From Methanosarcinales archaeon (lineage in GTDB: Archaea; Halobacteriota; Methanosarcinia; Methanosarcinales; Methanogasteraceae), in assembly GCA_030606635.1 (NCBI GenBank), contig JAUWGA010000030.1, forward strand, positions 1 through 12,863: a DNA stretch of 12,863 bases, read 5' to 3'. How positions within the stretch are numbered: the first letter of the stretch is position 1; each line of letters starts with the position of its first letter. The notes under the pieces are model-generated. The model did no database searches. It was not told the origin of the DNA and saw only the letters and a program-made list of their open reading frames with translations. Shown in pieces: positions 6,286 through 12,863 of this stretch. The position numbers and the translations under genes are program-made.

Positions 6286-7107
6286 TCATATCAACAGTCC
6301 AAGCCACCCAAACACCCCGATCATCTTAAGCCCCATATACGTCATCAAAGCGATGAAGACGTATTTCAGTTCCTTCGTGGGCAGTTTGTGTGCAGCCATG
6401 ACGCCGACCTGCGCCATCGGTACGCTCGTTACCGCAAGCGCAAGCCACGATACGATATTCACATACCCGATCGAGTACGCAGGCAGACCCGGAACGCCGA
6501 GTCCGTTGACGACGTAACCAATAACGCCGCCGATGCTCGTTGCTATCATCACCGCACTCGATGTTCCAACTGCCAGATGCATCCTGAACTTGAGCAGGAG
6601 CACCATCACTGGAATCATCAATACGCCGCCACCGATCCCGACGGTACCTGCCACGATGCCGATCGGAAAGCCGCAAGCCACCCAGAGAAGCGGGCTATCC
6701 TTCGGCTCTTCCGTAATCGTTGGAGGCTTCGCGGTGAGTATCCTGATGGCGCCTGCAAGGATCACTATGCCAAATGAAACTGTCAGCACCCCGGCAGGCA
6801 GATGTGCCGCGATCGTAGCGCCGATCACTGCTCCAACAGCGCTTGCAATGCCAAGAAATATGCCAGCCCGCCACCAGACCGCACCCCTCCTGCTGTGCCC
6901 CACTGCGCTGCTTGCAGCGGTTGGCAGCACGACAAGGAGATTCGTTCCGAACGCAAGCAGGATCGCAATATCCGGAGGATTGCCCATCGCCTGGAATACC
7001 CAGAACTGCACCGGAACCATGATGAAACCCCCGCCGACGCCGAGCAGCCCGCTCGCAAGCCCGACCGCGATGCCTGTGATGGCGAGTATGATTATTACTG
7101 TTATCAG
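6286..7107 (-). CDS. TauE/SafE-family permease, non-standard start
   Basis: This polytopic protein of the sulfite exporter TauE/SafE family (anion or organosulfonate efflux) shows the two half-repeats. The second copy is VAGTVGIGGGVLMIP, encoded downstream of ATG 7020. The matching first copy, GLASGLLGVGGGFIMVP, is encoded mostly upstream of that ATG, so translation must begin earlier. Going upstream, the frame runs through VIIILAITGIAVG and codes for GEKTDL before a TGA at 7125-7123, with no ATG, GTG or TTG. CTG at 7107 is the best candidate, 10 nt after an excellent GAGGTGA (7124-7118), giving about 273 residues. A sequencing error at the start is the alternative. The gene converges on arsR; membership of the ars response is not shown, and the substrate is unknown. 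Confidence 0.82.
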   Translation of the reverse strand: MITVIIILAITGIAVGLASGLLGVGGGFIMVPVQFWVFQAMGNPPDIAILLAFGTNLLVVLPTAASSAVGHSRRGAVWWRAGIFLGIASAVGAVIGATIAAHLPAGVLTVSFGIVILAGAIRILTAKPPTITEEPKDSPLLWVACGFPIGIVAGTVGIGGGVLMIPVMVLLLKFRMHLAVGTSSAVMIATSIGGVIGYVVNGLGVPGLPAYSIGYVNIVSWLALAVTSVPMAQVGVMAAHKLPTKELKYVFIALMTYMGLKMIGVFGWLGLLI

Positions 7108-7117
7108 ATCCGTCTTC

Positions 7118-7124
7118 TCACCTC
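7118..7124 (-). promoter_or_regulatory. Ribosome binding site of the TauE-family gene
   Basis: GAGGTGA on the minus strand matches the archaeal anti-Shine-Dalgarno at seven positions. It overlaps the TGA that closes the frame upstream, so it fixes initiation within the next few codons, where only CTG (7107) resembles a start. Confidence 0.6.
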
Positions 7125-7286
7125 AGCCTCCAATCGTGATGCACGGCTGGCTTGCATGGATGTTCGGATGCACGGATATGTACAGTAACGAGTGAAAAAG
7201 AGAGACAATTATTCCCGCCTCACCATCACTACATATGTCAAAGCTACCAAACCCATTGTTCCGATCCTGCTTTTCATGATTCAACC

Positions 7287-7317
7287 CATTTTATATAAGG
7301 CAACAGCATATTTAAAG
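7287..7317. promoter_or_regulatory. TATA-like boxes in the tauE / cbiE-pheA divergent region
   Basis: Two AT-rich boxes, TTTATATAA (7290-7298) and ATATTTAAAG (7308-7317), lie in the otherwise non-coding gap of about 280 nt between divergent genes. Both read as archaeal TATA elements on either strand. On the minus strand the first would start RNA near 7267, giving the TauE gene a leader of about 150 nt. The rest of the gap shows no convincing gene. Confidence 0.45.
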
Positions 7318-7334
7318 TTTTCGTTTCGGGGTTG

Positions 7335-7362
7335 CCAACTCGTCCGGGCGAACCCAACTCGT
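7335..7362. repeat. Direct repeat CCAACTCGT upstream of cbiE-pheA
   Basis: CCAACTCGT occurs at 7335-7343 and 7354-7362, 19 bp apart, immediately upstream of and touching the TATA-like box at 7362. The spacing of nearly two helical turns suits a regulator bound on one DNA face. No regulator can be named. Confidence 0.35.
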
Positions 7363-7368
7363 TTAATA
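7362..7368 (+). promoter_or_regulatory. TATA box for a candidate leaderless cbiE-pheA transcript
   Basis: TTTAATA is centred 27 nt before ATG 7392, the distance expected if transcription starts at the ATG itself. No ribosome site precedes that ATG, which fits leaderless translation. Confidence 0.45.
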
Positions 7369-7391
7369 CCATTCGCCGCATAGTTTCCACG

Positions 7392-8810
7392 ATGAAGATC
7401 GTAGGCGTTGGTGCAGGCAGGAATCTGTTGACCGCAGAGGCGATCGATACAATCGAGAACGCATCCGTGGTCTACGGATCGAAGCGTGCGATCGAACTGG
7501 CGAAGGATCATATCAGGAGCGATTGCCACGAGATCGAGGACTACAAGAGGATTTCGGAACTGCCAGATGGTGCAGTGGTACTCTCGACAGGTGACCCAAT
7601 GCTCTCCGGTCTCGGACGGTTTGCAAAAGCGGGCGATGCGATCGTGCCCGGGATCTCGTCGATGCAGGTCGTGTCTGCAAGACTCAAGATCGAGCAGACC
7701 GAGCTTGCAGCGGTGACAGCCCATGCACGCGATATCAATCGAGCAAAGGAGATGATCCTATCCGAACTGGAACTTGGCAAGACCGTCTTCGTCCTTCCTG
7801 ATGCGCGGTTTGATCTGCAGGAGGTCTCGAAGTTCCTGCTGGATCACGGGTTTTCGATCCCTGTTGCGGTATGCGAGCAGGTGGCGTACCCCGATGAGCG
7901 GATCGCGGTCGGCACGACCGAGAACCCCCCCAAAGCCATGTCAGATCTCTTCTCTGTCGTGATCGGCAGCGCAATAAACCGCGGCGACCGCAAGATGGCG
8001 ATAGGGGTACTCGGACCTGCAGGCACATTCAGCGAACAGGCAGCGAAGAGATGGAGTACCGAGCCTGCTGAGTTCGTGTATTTCAGCGACGTCGGCGAGA
8101 TTGCGGCTTCCGTTGGAAACAGGGTAGATTTTGGAGTTATTCCGGTAGAAAACTCGCTTGAGGGCTCAGTCGGGGCAACGCTCGATGCGCTGCTGAAGTA
8201 CCATGTAACGATCGTCGGCGAGATCATCCTTCCGATACAACACGCCCTACTTGCGAAAAGCGAGACCGCGCCCATCAAAACGATCATCTCGCATCCACAG
8301 GCTACCGCGCAGTGCAGGCAGTTTTTGCAGAGGCATTTTAGCGATGCGGAGATTCAGGTGGCTGCAAGCACAGCACACGCCGCGGAACTCGCATCGGCTC
8401 AGGACGGCATTGCTGCGATCGCATCCGCGGATACCGCGCTGAGATACGGGCTTAAAATACTTTTTGAAGAGATTCAGGACGTTGATGAGAACCATACCAG
8501 ATTTATCGTGCTCGGAACCGCTGTCCCGCAACCGACCGGGCAGGACAAGACATCGATCATCGTGGATCTGCACAAAGACCGACCCGGCGCACTTCATGAA
8601 CTGCTTGCTGAGTTTGCATCGCGGGATATCAACCTCACAAAGATCGAGTCACGCCCGACTAGGAAGGCACTCGGGGAGTATCTCTTTTATATCGACTTTC
8701 AGGGGCACATCCACGACGATGCGATCCATGATGCTGTGCAGTCGATCGAGGGGATGGTTGCGCGGTTAAAGGTGCTCGGATCGTACCGGCAGGCGGGAGA
8801 TGTGATATAA
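7392..8810 (+). CDS. CbiE-PheA fusion: cobalt-precorrin C5-methyltransferase plus prephenate dehydratase with ACT domain
   Basis: This 472-residue protein has two complete enzymes in one frame. Residues 1-195 are a CbiE-type tetrapyrrole methylase: GVGAG (5-9), VVYGSKRAIEL, S65-T-G-D-P69 and PGISSM (86-91), the SAM-binding landmarks of the family; it acts in anaerobic cobamide ring methylation. Residues 203-395 are prephenate dehydratase: IGVLGPAGTFSE (204-215), PVENSLEGSV (E253, N254, S255), SHPQA and the catalytic T369-R-F371. Residues 405-472 are an ACT domain, introduced by DRPGALHELL, with E419-S-R-P422, the motif for allosteric phenylalanine binding. The start at 7392 is chosen because CbiE homologues begin at this point; an ORF start at 7332 adds no family sequence. 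A methionine (M202) sits exactly at the domain junction. I know of no functional reason for the pairing; stop-codon loss between adjacent genes is the simplest origin. Confidence 0.9.
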   Translation: MKIVGVGAGRNLLTAEAIDTIENASVVYGSKRAIELAKDHIRSDCHEIEDYKRISELPDGAVVLSTGDPMLSGLGRFAKAGDAIVPGISSMQVVSARLKIEQTELAAVTAHARDINRAKEMILSELELGKTVFVLPDARFDLQEVSKFLLDHGFSIPVAVCEQVAYPDERIAVGTTENPPKAMSDLFSVVIGSAINRGDRKMAIGVLGPAGTFSEQAAKRWSTEPAEFVYFSDVGEIAASVGNRVDFGVIPVENSLEGSVGATLDALLKYHVTIVGEIILPIQHALLAKSETAPIKTIISHPQATAQCRQFLQRHFSDAEIQVAASTAHAAELASAQDGIAAIASADTALRYGLKILFEEIQDVDENHTRFIVLGTAVPQPTGQDKTSIIVDLHKDRPGALHELLAEFASRDINLTKIESRPTRKALGEYLFYIDFQGHIHDDAIHDAVQSIEGMVARLKVLGSYRQAGDVI

Positions 8811-8816
8811 ACGAAC

Positions 8817-8844
8817 ATGCTCGGGTACTTTATGAGTTGAGCAT
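8817..8844. repeat. Inverted repeat after cbiE-pheA
   Basis: ATGCTC (8817-8822) and GAGCAT (8839-8844), a 6-bp stem with a 16-nt loop, lie 7 nt after the fusion gene stop and before the next gene. It might be a weak transcript-end hairpin or an operator for the downstream gene. No T-run follows. Confidence 0.3.
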
Positions 8845-8896
8845 CAGCAGATAGTATAGTGGAAATTGTCAATCGTTTCAAGAGCGAGGCAGCAAG

Positions 8897-11800
8897 ATGA
8901 CGGACAGAACAGAACTAAAACGCATGAGGGAAGAATTCCTTGAGATTACGGATGACGCGGAGAGGTTCGTCTTCTATATTCAACATTACGAGACGATAAA
9001 GCGCGGGCAGGCTGATGCAGAATCCTCTTACAACTACTTAAAACTCGAAAAGGAGATACTCGAGTATCTGGTAAGAGATGAGAGTCCGGCATACTCAAGT
9101 CTCATAAACAACCTCGCACTGCTCCTCAAGAATCTTGTTTCCTACGAACCGGAGAACGCGAAGAAGTACCTGAAAGAGGCGAAGGAGTACTACGAGGAAG
9201 CCGCACGGATCGACAAGGATAGCGGCGACGAGAAAAGCTACGCCATACTGATAAACAATCTCGCAATGCTCCTCCGTGACCTTGCTTCCTATGAACCAGA
9301 AAACGCGAAGAAGTACATGAAAGAGGCGAAGGAGTACTACGAGGAAGCCGCACGGATCGACAAGGATAGCGGCGACGAGAAAAGCTACGCCAGTCGGATA
9401 CACAACCTCGCAGGGATCCTCCATGACCTTGCTTCCTACGAACCAGAGAATGCGAAGAAGTACCTGAAAGATGCGAAGAGCTACTACGAAGAAGTAGCAA
9501 AGATCGACAAGGATGGTGGCGACGAGAAAAACTACGCCATACTGATAAACAGTCTCGCAATGCTCCTCAGTGATCTTGCGTCCTACGAACCAGAGAACGC
9601 GAAGAAGTACATGAAAGAGGCGAGGGGTTACTTCGAGGAAGCTGCAAAAATCGCAAAGGATGGCGGTGACGAGAAAAACTACGCCATTCTAATAAACAAC
9701 CTCGCAATGCTCATCAGTAATCTTATTTCCTACGAACCAGAGAACGCGAAGAGGTATCTGAAAGAGGGGAGGGGGTACTTAGAGGGAGCCGCAAAAATCG
9801 ACAAGGACGGCGGTGACGAGAAAAACTACGCCATCGACATAAACAATCTCGCAGTGCTCCTCAGAAATCTTGCATCCTACGAACCGGAGAACGCGAAGAG
9901 GCATCTGAAAGAGGCATACGCCCGTCTCCAAAATATCAGCATCCCGATTGCACGAAATGCAGGGGACTGGGAGAACCTTTCGAGATGGAGCGGCAATCTT
10001 TCAGGAATCTTGATCGACCTTTACGCGGTCGATAACGGAATCGAGCACCTAACGAGTGCCCAATCATTTCTCGAAGAGTCCTTCAGACACCCGGTTACAA
10101 GGCATGACCTGATGGTGGGAAATCTTCGAACCCTCGGTAACGTACACAAGAAACTTGCAGATGCGCACCTTTCCGGAAACGAGCAGCTTTCGCTTGAGCA
10201 TCTGGAGTCTGCTTCAGGATGTTTCCAACGATTGGCGGATCTCGCCGGAAACGAGGAGTACCGTATCGAATCGCTGGACCTGATCATCCGCTCCAGAAGC
10301 CTGCTTGCAAAAAACACAAGAGAGCGGAGGAAGAGGCGCAGACTATACTCCGAGTGTTCGGATACTGCCAGCACGCTCTCAGAAATTCAGCCTTCGAGAA
10401 GAGATGAATGGGAGTCGCTTTCGGAGTATTTCAGAGGGCAGGCGTGCGTCAATGAGGGCGTAGGCACAGAAAGCCTGAAAAATGCTCTCGTCCATTTTAA
10501 AGCTGCCAGAGCGAATCTTGACAGAGCCGATGTCTGCTACTGCCTCTACACCGTCATCCTGCGACTTAAGGAATTCTTCTCAGAGGATGTGGGTTCAACT
10601 TCCGAGATTATTGGTGAGATCGACAGTGCCATAGCGAGCCTGAAACGAGTCTCTTCGCCCAAGATTGGAGAGTACGTCGGATTCTTGGAAGAACTGAAGA
10701 GGTCGTTGGAAGCAGATGGATCGTCAGTTGACCCAGATAAGGTCAGGGATGACGTGGAGGAGATCATTAGTGACATGGAGCACTACGCGCTCGCTGACTT
10801 TTCGAGGGAGATTGCATCCGACGTGCAGAGGCAATCTGCCCGGATGGATCAGGTGGACTTCGGTGTGAGCCTCAGAAAGATCGGGAAGAAACTGTATGTG
10901 ACGGTCAGTAATCACGGAGAGAGGCCCATCGTGGGAACGCTCACTATCGAGTCACTCAATGGACGTTTGAAACTCAATGAGACCGTAATCGAGTTGCAGG
11001 GAGAAAGCATCGTGACAAGCGCGATTCCGAACAGAGACTTCTGCCTCCCATGTGGACTGGCGTCAGGAGTGCCGCCTGATTTTATCGATTTCAAGATTTG
11101 TTTGGAGATAGCGGGACGAAAACCAATCACAATTCCCGCAACCCTCCCTCTCGGAAACGTCATTGAGATCGAGGGCGAGAGTGTGACGGTTGAGTCCAAG
11201 ACCCTGCCTGAAAAGTGCCTGATCTACGACGATAAGATACGGATGGCTCTCGTCCAGCTTGAGATCGATCTCGTCCACGACGGTAACGGTTACAAGATCG
11301 GCGGCGATCTCGAGGCGTATCGGGAACGGATACAGGGCATCTTCTCCAAGCTTCCAAAGGATGTTGAGATGGTGATCTTCCCTGAGCTTTCCATACCCTT
11401 CAAGTTCCTCTCCGAATTGCAGCACATCTCTGAGCGTCGGAATCTTCTGATCGTGGCTGGATCGCACTACGTCACAAGCACAGCCGGCTATCTGGAACTC
11501 GATTTCGCAAGACCGGTTCATGAGATGGACATTGGAAAATCCATCTCGCCACTGATCACGCCCTCGGGACGGATTTACCACTCCGAAAAGATTTTTCCGG
11601 CATCTAAAACAGAACGAAGTATGACACAAGGCGATTACCTCAACATCTACAAGTTCCACAATTCCGATTACAAATTTACGGTTCTGATATGTATTGATTT
11701 CGATCGTGACACTCCTAGAACGCTGATGGGTAAATTCAACCCCGATCTAATAAACGTGATATCTGTCAACTCAGGAAAGTCGGCAAGAGAGCGATACTAC

Positions 11801-12115
11801 GGCAAGTTCTCGACGATTGCACGTTCGAGAGGGTCTATCGCATTCACGTACACGAACGTATCAGGGTTCAGTCTCGATGGGGTCCCAACAAGTACCGATA
11901 AAAAACCTGTGGAACACGGGCACTCGAACATCTTCTCTGAATACTACCACGACGAGAAATCAATGGAGGAAAGCTGGGGTCAGCATTTCACCAAAGATCT
12001 TGAAGGCGACCTGATACGAATCTTTCAACACAATCTTAAGGGCGGAACCAGTATAAGTACCCGCACCGATTACGTGCCGGTATTCGAGGAGATCGATCTG
12101 ATCAGACTGGATTGA
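8897..12115 (+). CDS. Tandem helical-repeat (TPR-like) protein with C-terminal carbon-nitrogen hydrolase (nitrilase-fold) domain
   Basis: The product has 1072 residues and no signal or membrane segment, so it is probably cytoplasmic. Residues 1-67 are helical. Residues 68-361 are six tandem 49-residue repeats (pattern INNLAMLLRDLASYEPENAK, then an acidic/aromatic second helix) of TPR-like type. Residues 362-650 are further, more divergent helices with a basic patch ERRKRRR. Residues 653-775 are beta-rich. From 783 (MALVQLEIDL) begins a nitrilase-superfamily domain with the full triad: E830 in FPELS, K898 in SEKIFPA and C932 in LICIDFD. The E-to-K and K-to-C spacings of 68 and 34 are normal for the family. 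Such enzymes cleave nitriles or amides, often ammonia-yielding; this substrate cannot be read. The layout recalls TPR-CHAT proteins, in which a repeat sensor controls a cysteine hydrolase. A defence or signalling role is inference. A weak GAGG lies 8 nt before the ATG. Confidence 0.87.
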   Translation: MTDRTELKRMREEFLEITDDAERFVFYIQHYETIKRGQADAESSYNYLKLEKEILEYLVRDESPAYSSLINNLALLLKNLVSYEPENAKKYLKEAKEYYEEAARIDKDSGDEKSYAILINNLAMLLRDLASYEPENAKKYMKEAKEYYEEAARIDKDSGDEKSYASRIHNLAGILHDLASYEPENAKKYLKDAKSYYEEVAKIDKDGGDEKNYAILINSLAMLLSDLASYEPENAKKYMKEARGYFEEAAKIAKDGGDEKNYAILINNLAMLISNLISYEPENAKRYLKEGRGYLEGAAKIDKDGGDEKNYAIDINNLAVLLRNLASYEPENAKRHLKEAYARLQNISIPIARNAGDWENLSRWSGNLSGILIDLYAVDNGIEHLTSAQSFLEESFRHPVTRHDLMVGNLRTLGNVHKKLADAHLSGNEQLSLEHLESASGCFQRLADLAGNEEYRIESLDLIIRSRSLLAKNTRERRKRRRLYSECSDTASTLSEIQPSRRDEWESLSEYFRGQACVNEGVGTESLKNALVHFKAARANLDRADVCYCLYTVILRLKEFFSEDVGSTSEIIGEIDSAIASLKRVSSPKIGEYVGFLEELKRSLEADGSSVDPDKVRDDVEEIISDMEHYALADFSREIASDVQRQSARMDQVDFGVSLRKIGKKLYVTVSNHGERPIVGTLTIESLNGRLKLNETVIELQGESIVTSAIPNRDFCLPCGLASGVPPDFIDFKICLEIAGRKPITIPATLPLGNVIEIEGESVTVESKTLPEKCLIYDDKIRMALVQLEIDLVHDGNGYKIGGDLEAYRERIQGIFSKLPKDVEMVIFPELSIPFKFLSELQHISERRNLLIVAGSHYVTSTAGYLELDFARPVHEMDIGKSISPLITPSGRIYHSEKIFPASKTERSMTQGDYLNIYKFHNSDYKFTVLICIDFDRDTPRTLMGKFNPDLINVISVNSGKSARERYYGKFSTIARSRGSIAFTYTNVSGFSLDGVPTSTDKKPVEHGHSNIFSEYYHDEKSMEESWGQHFTKDLEGDLIRIFQHNLKGGTSISTRTDYVPVFEEIDLIRLD
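9098..9979 (+). repeat. Six in-frame 147-bp tandem repeats
   Basis: Repeat units begin at 9098, 9245, 9392, 9539, 9686 and 9833; the shared TCC codon of the SYEPEN segment recurs at 9140, 9287, 9434, 9581, 9728 and 9875, always exactly 147 bp apart. A run of 75 bases (9171-9245) is identical to 9318-9392, whereas later units differ more and the sixth decays at its 3' end. Each unit encodes 49 residues. High DNA identity points to recent unit duplication or gene conversion. Confidence 0.93.
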
Positions 12116-12154
12116 GCAGCGCAGCCCCTAAAACGGAATCCCCCAGAGCGGATA

Positions 12155-12247
12155 CTATCTCTCCATCCCCTTCTTGATCGGGAGTTCGCCTTCCATCGCC
12201 GATCTCAGCCTGAATTCGAGATTATCATCCCTCTTCCTATCAGCCAT
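12155..12247 (-). CDS. Candidate 30-residue charged small protein
   Basis: ATG 12247 to TAG 12155 encodes a hydrophilic peptide beginning MADRKRDDNLEFRLRSAMEG and ending KKGMER. Codon choice (AGG, CTC, ATC, GAG, AAG) resembles the neighbouring genes, and it fills the otherwise empty 206-nt gap between the hydrolase gene and pyrB. A TATA-like box on the minus strand (ATATAA, 12285-12280) is about 35 nt upstream; no ribosome site is visible. It is not recognised as a known family. It could be chance, but composition and layout favour a real gene. Confidence 0.4.
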   Translation of the reverse strand: MADRKRDDNLEFRLRSAMEGELPIKKGMER

Positions 12248-12277
12248 CGTGTGGGTTTTTAACGCATGAATGCAATT

Positions 12278-12300
12278 GTTATATCGTGCATAAATTGGGG
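12278..12300. promoter_or_regulatory. Putative pyrB promoter
   Basis: TTATAT (12279-12284) lies about 40 nt before the pyrB ATG; a start about 25 nt downstream would give a leader of 10-18 nt with no ribosome site. On the other strand the same box could serve the small 30-residue ORF. Confidence 0.4.
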
Positions 12301-12321
12301 CAGCGAGATGATGACCGCGTG

Positions 12322-12863
12322 ATGCAGCACGTCATCACGATACAGGACTTTTCGCGCGATGAGATCGACCGCATCCTTGACCGTGCCGCAGAACTCGAAC
12401 CTGTTGCGCACACCGGATCATCGGACGCGCTATCCGGCAGGATACTTGCGACGCTCTTCTATGAGCCGAGCACCAGGACCCGGCTCTCATTCGACGTCGC
12501 GATGAAACGGCTCGGCGGCGATGTCATCGATCTCGGAGCAATCGAGACATCATCTGCCGTTAAGGGCGAGAATCTCGCGGATACGATCTCGGTCATCAGC
12601 GGATACGCGGATGCGATCGTGCTCCGCCATCCAAAGGAGGGGGCAGCCCGGATGGCGTCTGAATTCTCTTCAGTTCCGGTCATCAATGCCGGCGATGGCG
12701 CAGGGCAGCATCCGACACAGACGCGTCTGGATTTGTATACGATACGAAAGGAGGGTAAACTGAATAAAGCAAAAATTGCGCTTGTTGGGGACCTTAAGTA
12801 TAGCAGGACAGTCCATTCACTTGCCCATGCACTCTCACTCTATGATGCTGAGATCTATCTTGT
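12322..12863 (+). CDS. pyrB: Aspartate carbamoyltransferase catalytic chain (3' end outside window)
   Basis: The enzyme condenses carbamoyl phosphate with aspartate, the first committed step of pyrimidine synthesis. The 180 codons seen cover the carbamoyl-phosphate domain: FYEPS50-T-R-T-R54 (phosphate loop), SSAVK81GE (the catalytic 80s-loop lysine supplied to the adjacent subunit), VLRHPKEGAA, H130-P-T-Q-T134 and VGDLKYSRTVHSL. Residue numbering is close to that of the E. coli enzyme, so the ATG at 12322 fits. GTG 12319 directly before it is an alternative. The wording of the motifs is of archaeal type. Archaeal pyrB is often followed by the regulatory gene pyrI, which would be outside the window. 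Confidence 0.95.
   Translation, partial: MQHVITIQDFSRDEIDRILDRAAELEPVAHTGSSDALSGRILATLFYEPSTRTRLSFDVAMKRLGGDVIDLGAIETSSAVKGENLADTISVISGYADAIVLRHPKEGAARMASEFSSVPVINAGDGAGQHPTQTRLDLYTIRKEGKLNKAKIALVGDLKYSRTVHSLAHALSLYDAEIYL

Noticed and set aside
6533..7195. Plus-strand 220-residue ORF opposite the TauE-family gene
   Set aside because: It is antisense to a clear membrane-protein gene, and its serine/proline-rich translation resembles no family.
7207..7277. 22-residue minus-strand ORF before the TauE-family gene
   Set aside because: The predicted RNA start from the TATA box at 7290-7298 lies downstream of its ATG, and no ribosome site is present.
9095..9560. Minus-strand ORFs of 109 and 144 residues across the repeat array
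   Set aside because: They exist only because the repeated coding sequence lacks stops on the other strand; their translations are low-complexity repeats without family features.
9098..9979. Tandem repeats as a CRISPR array or non-coding satellite
   Set aside because: The units are 147 bp, contiguous without spacers and perfectly in frame in a 1072-codon gene, so they are protein repeats.
9098..9979. 147-bp period as a nucleosome-related signal
   Set aside because: The period is fully explained by a 49-residue protein unit; archaeal histones wrap shorter DNA multiples.
12308..12324. Four-codon ORF (ATGATGACCGCGTGA) overlapping the pyrB start as a regulatory leader peptide
   Set aside because: It is too short to support attenuation logic and has no ribosome site; overlap by TGATG may be chance.

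Overview
The window looks archaeal, most likely from an anaerobic, methanogen-related euryarchaeon; the lineage is inferred. The evidence is: Shine-Dalgarno sites of the archaeal GAGGTGA type directly before several starts (3915-3923, 3149-3156, 7118-7124); TATA-like boxes about 27 nt before starts; at least one candidate leaderless gene; an archaeal-type PyrB; a separate CbiE-type cobamide enzyme; and lipoproteins rich in N-glycosylation sequons.

Left half (1-6232): a thiol-based arsenic/metal detoxification locus. A divergent ArsR-family repressor (5879-6232, +) faces a tightly packed nine-gene minus-strand operon. In order of transcription it encodes a universal stress protein with an N-terminal CxxC, an ArsP/YraQ-type permease, a small thioredoxin-like protein, the arsenite methyltransferase ArsM, a 90-residue CSCC protein, an ArsF-like thioredoxin-fold lipoprotein, an ArsG/CcdA-type membrane protein, a lipoprotein with a CSSC motif, and a thioredoxin/beta-sandwich/CcdA fusion cut by the window start. 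Genes overlap by 11 nt or are separated by 4-30 nt, apart from one gap of 83 nt. Proposed working model: ArsR senses As(III) through CVC; ArsM methylates it; the permease exports the trivalent product; CcdA-type proteins carry electrons across the membrane to extracytoplasmic thioredoxin-fold proteins. The divergent promoter is strikingly symmetric, with two TTTCAA-N6-TTGAAA operators centred exactly 20 bp on either side of a central TTAA in a TATA-like box.

Middle (6286-8810): a TauE/SafE-family permease (-), converging on arsR, whose N-terminus is encoded upstream of its first ATG without a standard start codon. Divergent from it is a single ORF that fuses a cobalt-precorrin methyltransferase (CbiE) to a complete prephenate dehydratase with ACT domain (PheA), joining cobamide and phenylalanine biosynthesis in one chain.

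Right (8897-12863): a 1072-residue protein made of six near-identical 49-residue helical (TPR-like) repeats, more helical sequence, a beta-rich linker and a C-terminal carbon-nitrogen hydrolase domain with an intact Glu-Lys-Cys triad. This is a sensor/effector-like architecture and the most likely undescribed system here. It is followed by a candidate 30-residue ORF (-) and the 5' part of pyrB (aspartate carbamoyltransferase), which runs off the window end. No rRNA, tRNA, CRISPR array or insertion sequence was recognised.
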